From NCBI GenBank assembly GCA_002338605.1, contig DDIP01000160.1, positions 1-7,319 of the forward strand: a stretch of 7,319 nucleotides of DNA, given 5' to 3'. How positions within the stretch are numbered: the stretch's first letter is position 1; every line of letters starts with the position of its first letter. Below are positions 6,635 through 7,319 of the stretch, piece by piece. This stretch comes from Proteobacteria bacterium UBA1847 (lineage in GTDB: Bacteria; Pseudomonadota; Gammaproteobacteria; Steroidobacterales; Woeseiaceae). A model generated the notes under the pieces. It did no database searches, had not been told where the DNA came from, and saw only the letters and a program-made list of their open reading frames with translations. The position numbers and the translations under genes are program-made.

Positions 6635-7319
6635 ATGGCTTACCTGATTCGATTTATCAGCAAGAACGCCGCCGGAGGCTACGAGCAGCACGACCGCCGC
6701 ATCGAAACCGGCCCGATCACCATTGGACGTTCAACCGACCAGGTATTGCACCTCAAGGACCGCCGTGCACGATTGCAGCACGCCGTTATCGAGGCCAGGA
6801 ACGGCGTCTTCCATATCACGACAGGCACATTGGCCGGCGTCACCGTCAATGGCAGGTCGCAGCGCGACGCAAAATTGTCGCTTGGCGATACGATCGAGGT
6901 CGGTGCGAACATCATTCGTGTTATCGACCCGCCGGACGGATTCGATTTTGCCATCACGTTCGAGTTGAGCGGTGAAGCCAATGGCGAGCATATGGTGTCG
7001 AAATGGAGCTCACCCGTTTCCGGGTTGGGTGGATTCAGCAAACGCCGGATATCCTGGCTGTTGGTCGCAGCGACCCTTGTCCTGGGTTTCGTTATTCCAC
7101 AATTCATTGCCCGGGATTTCCTGCAGGCCGGTCCGATACACAGCGTCCACAGTAGCATCGGTGACGATTGCAAAAGCTGTCATGTGACGGCGTTCAAACG
7201 CGTACCGGATAGTGCCTGCATCGACTGTCACACCGTGCAACGCCACACGGGTACCGATCAAGCGGCCGTTCTCGGCGTAAGCCGTTGCGCGACTTGTCAT
7301 CTTGAGCACAACGAACCGC
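6635..7319 (+). CDS. FHA domain, membrane helix and periplasmic multihaem cytochrome c (partial)
   Basis: The gene starts at ATG 6635, 4 bases after the previous stop, with GGTGA (6626-6630) as a close ribosome site. It is open at the right edge after 228 residues. Residues 1-105 are an FHA domain: P-I-T-I-G-R-S at 27-33, R-L-Q-H-A at 46-50, V-N-G at 71-73 and L-G-D-T-I-E-V-G at 83-90. FHA domains bind phosphothreonine. The GR arginine and VNG asparagine are kept, but the serine usual in the S-x-x-H motif is Arg46, so phosphopeptide binding may be altered or lost. One membrane helix spans about 139-158. The remainder carries three c-type haem sites, C-K-S-C-H (179-183), C-I-D-C-H (195-199) and C-A-T-C-H (218-222), with further His (169, 172, 204, 225) as possible distal ligands. 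Haems are attached to c-type cytochromes in the periplasm, which places the FHA domain in the cytosol. More haem sites may lie beyond the edge. It is the likely periplasmic electron partner of the di-haem b protein. Confidence 0.88.
   Translation, partial: MAYLIRFISKNAAGGYEQHDRRIETGPITIGRSTDQVLHLKDRRARLQHAVIEARNGVFHITTGTLAGVTVNGRSQRDAKLSLGDTIEVGANIIRVIDPPDGFDFAITFELSGEANGEHMVSKWSSPVSGLGGFSKRRISWLLVAATLVLGFVIPQFIARDFLQAGPIHSVHSSIGDDCKSCHVTAFKRVPDSACIDCHTVQRHTGTDQAAVLGVSRCATCHLEHNEP

Noticed and set aside
6679..7309. Minus-strand frames of 164 and 99 codons near the right edge
   Set aside because: Both are opposite the FHA-cytochrome gene, whose GR, VNG and three CxxCH motifs identify the + strand as coding.
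1..7319. CRISPR arrays, insertion sequences, tRNA genes and long direct or inverted repeats
   Set aside because: Nothing of the kind was visible; short similar words in the Gly/Thr-rich FecR C-terminus (around 2903 and 3051) reflect repeated codon pairs.

Overview
The window reads as a Gram-negative, moderately GC-rich proteobacterial chromosome segment. The evidence is Sec signal peptides, an outer-membrane beta-barrel with aromatic-rich strands, a FecR-domain exported protein and c-type haem motifs. A marine or sediment gammaproteobacterium would fit the style of the proteins, but that is only an impression. All six genes lie on the + strand and almost no DNA is non-coding. The largest gap is 50 bases, and the other junctions are 4-base overlaps (ATGA, GTGA) or gaps of 1 and 4 bases. 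This looks like one polycistronic unit, open at both ends.

Left half (1-3393), a signalling and cell-surface module. It holds the C-terminal end of a class III nucleotide cyclase, whose tail resembles CHASE2-type adenylate cyclases. Next is an exported TPR plus outer-membrane beta-barrel protein that resembles the Slam/DUF560 architecture. Then comes an exported FecR-domain protein whose C-terminal half looks like a TbpB-type small beta-barrel.

Right half (3390-7319), an electron-transfer module. A 789-residue fusion joins a thioredoxin-reductase-like FAD/NAD(P)H domain lacking the redox CxxC, two cyclic-nucleotide-binding domains with intact phosphate-binding cassettes, and a four-cluster [4Fe-4S] ferredoxin domain. 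It is followed by a five-helix membrane protein with two H-x13-H pairs, predicted to hold two b haems. The last gene, cut by the window end, is a cytoplasmic FHA domain joined through one membrane helix to a periplasmic multihaem cytochrome c.

A simple working model is that the cyclase makes cAMP (or cGMP), which binds the two cNMP domains and gates electron flow. Electrons would run NAD(P)H -> FAD -> [4Fe-4S] clusters -> two b haems across the membrane -> c haems in the periplasm, or in reverse. The individual domain calls are well supported by the sequence. Their joint function, the second-messenger gating and the direction of electron flow are inference. I know of no characterised system with this layout, but I could not search databases. 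No RNA genes, mobile elements, CRISPR arrays or clear terminators were seen.
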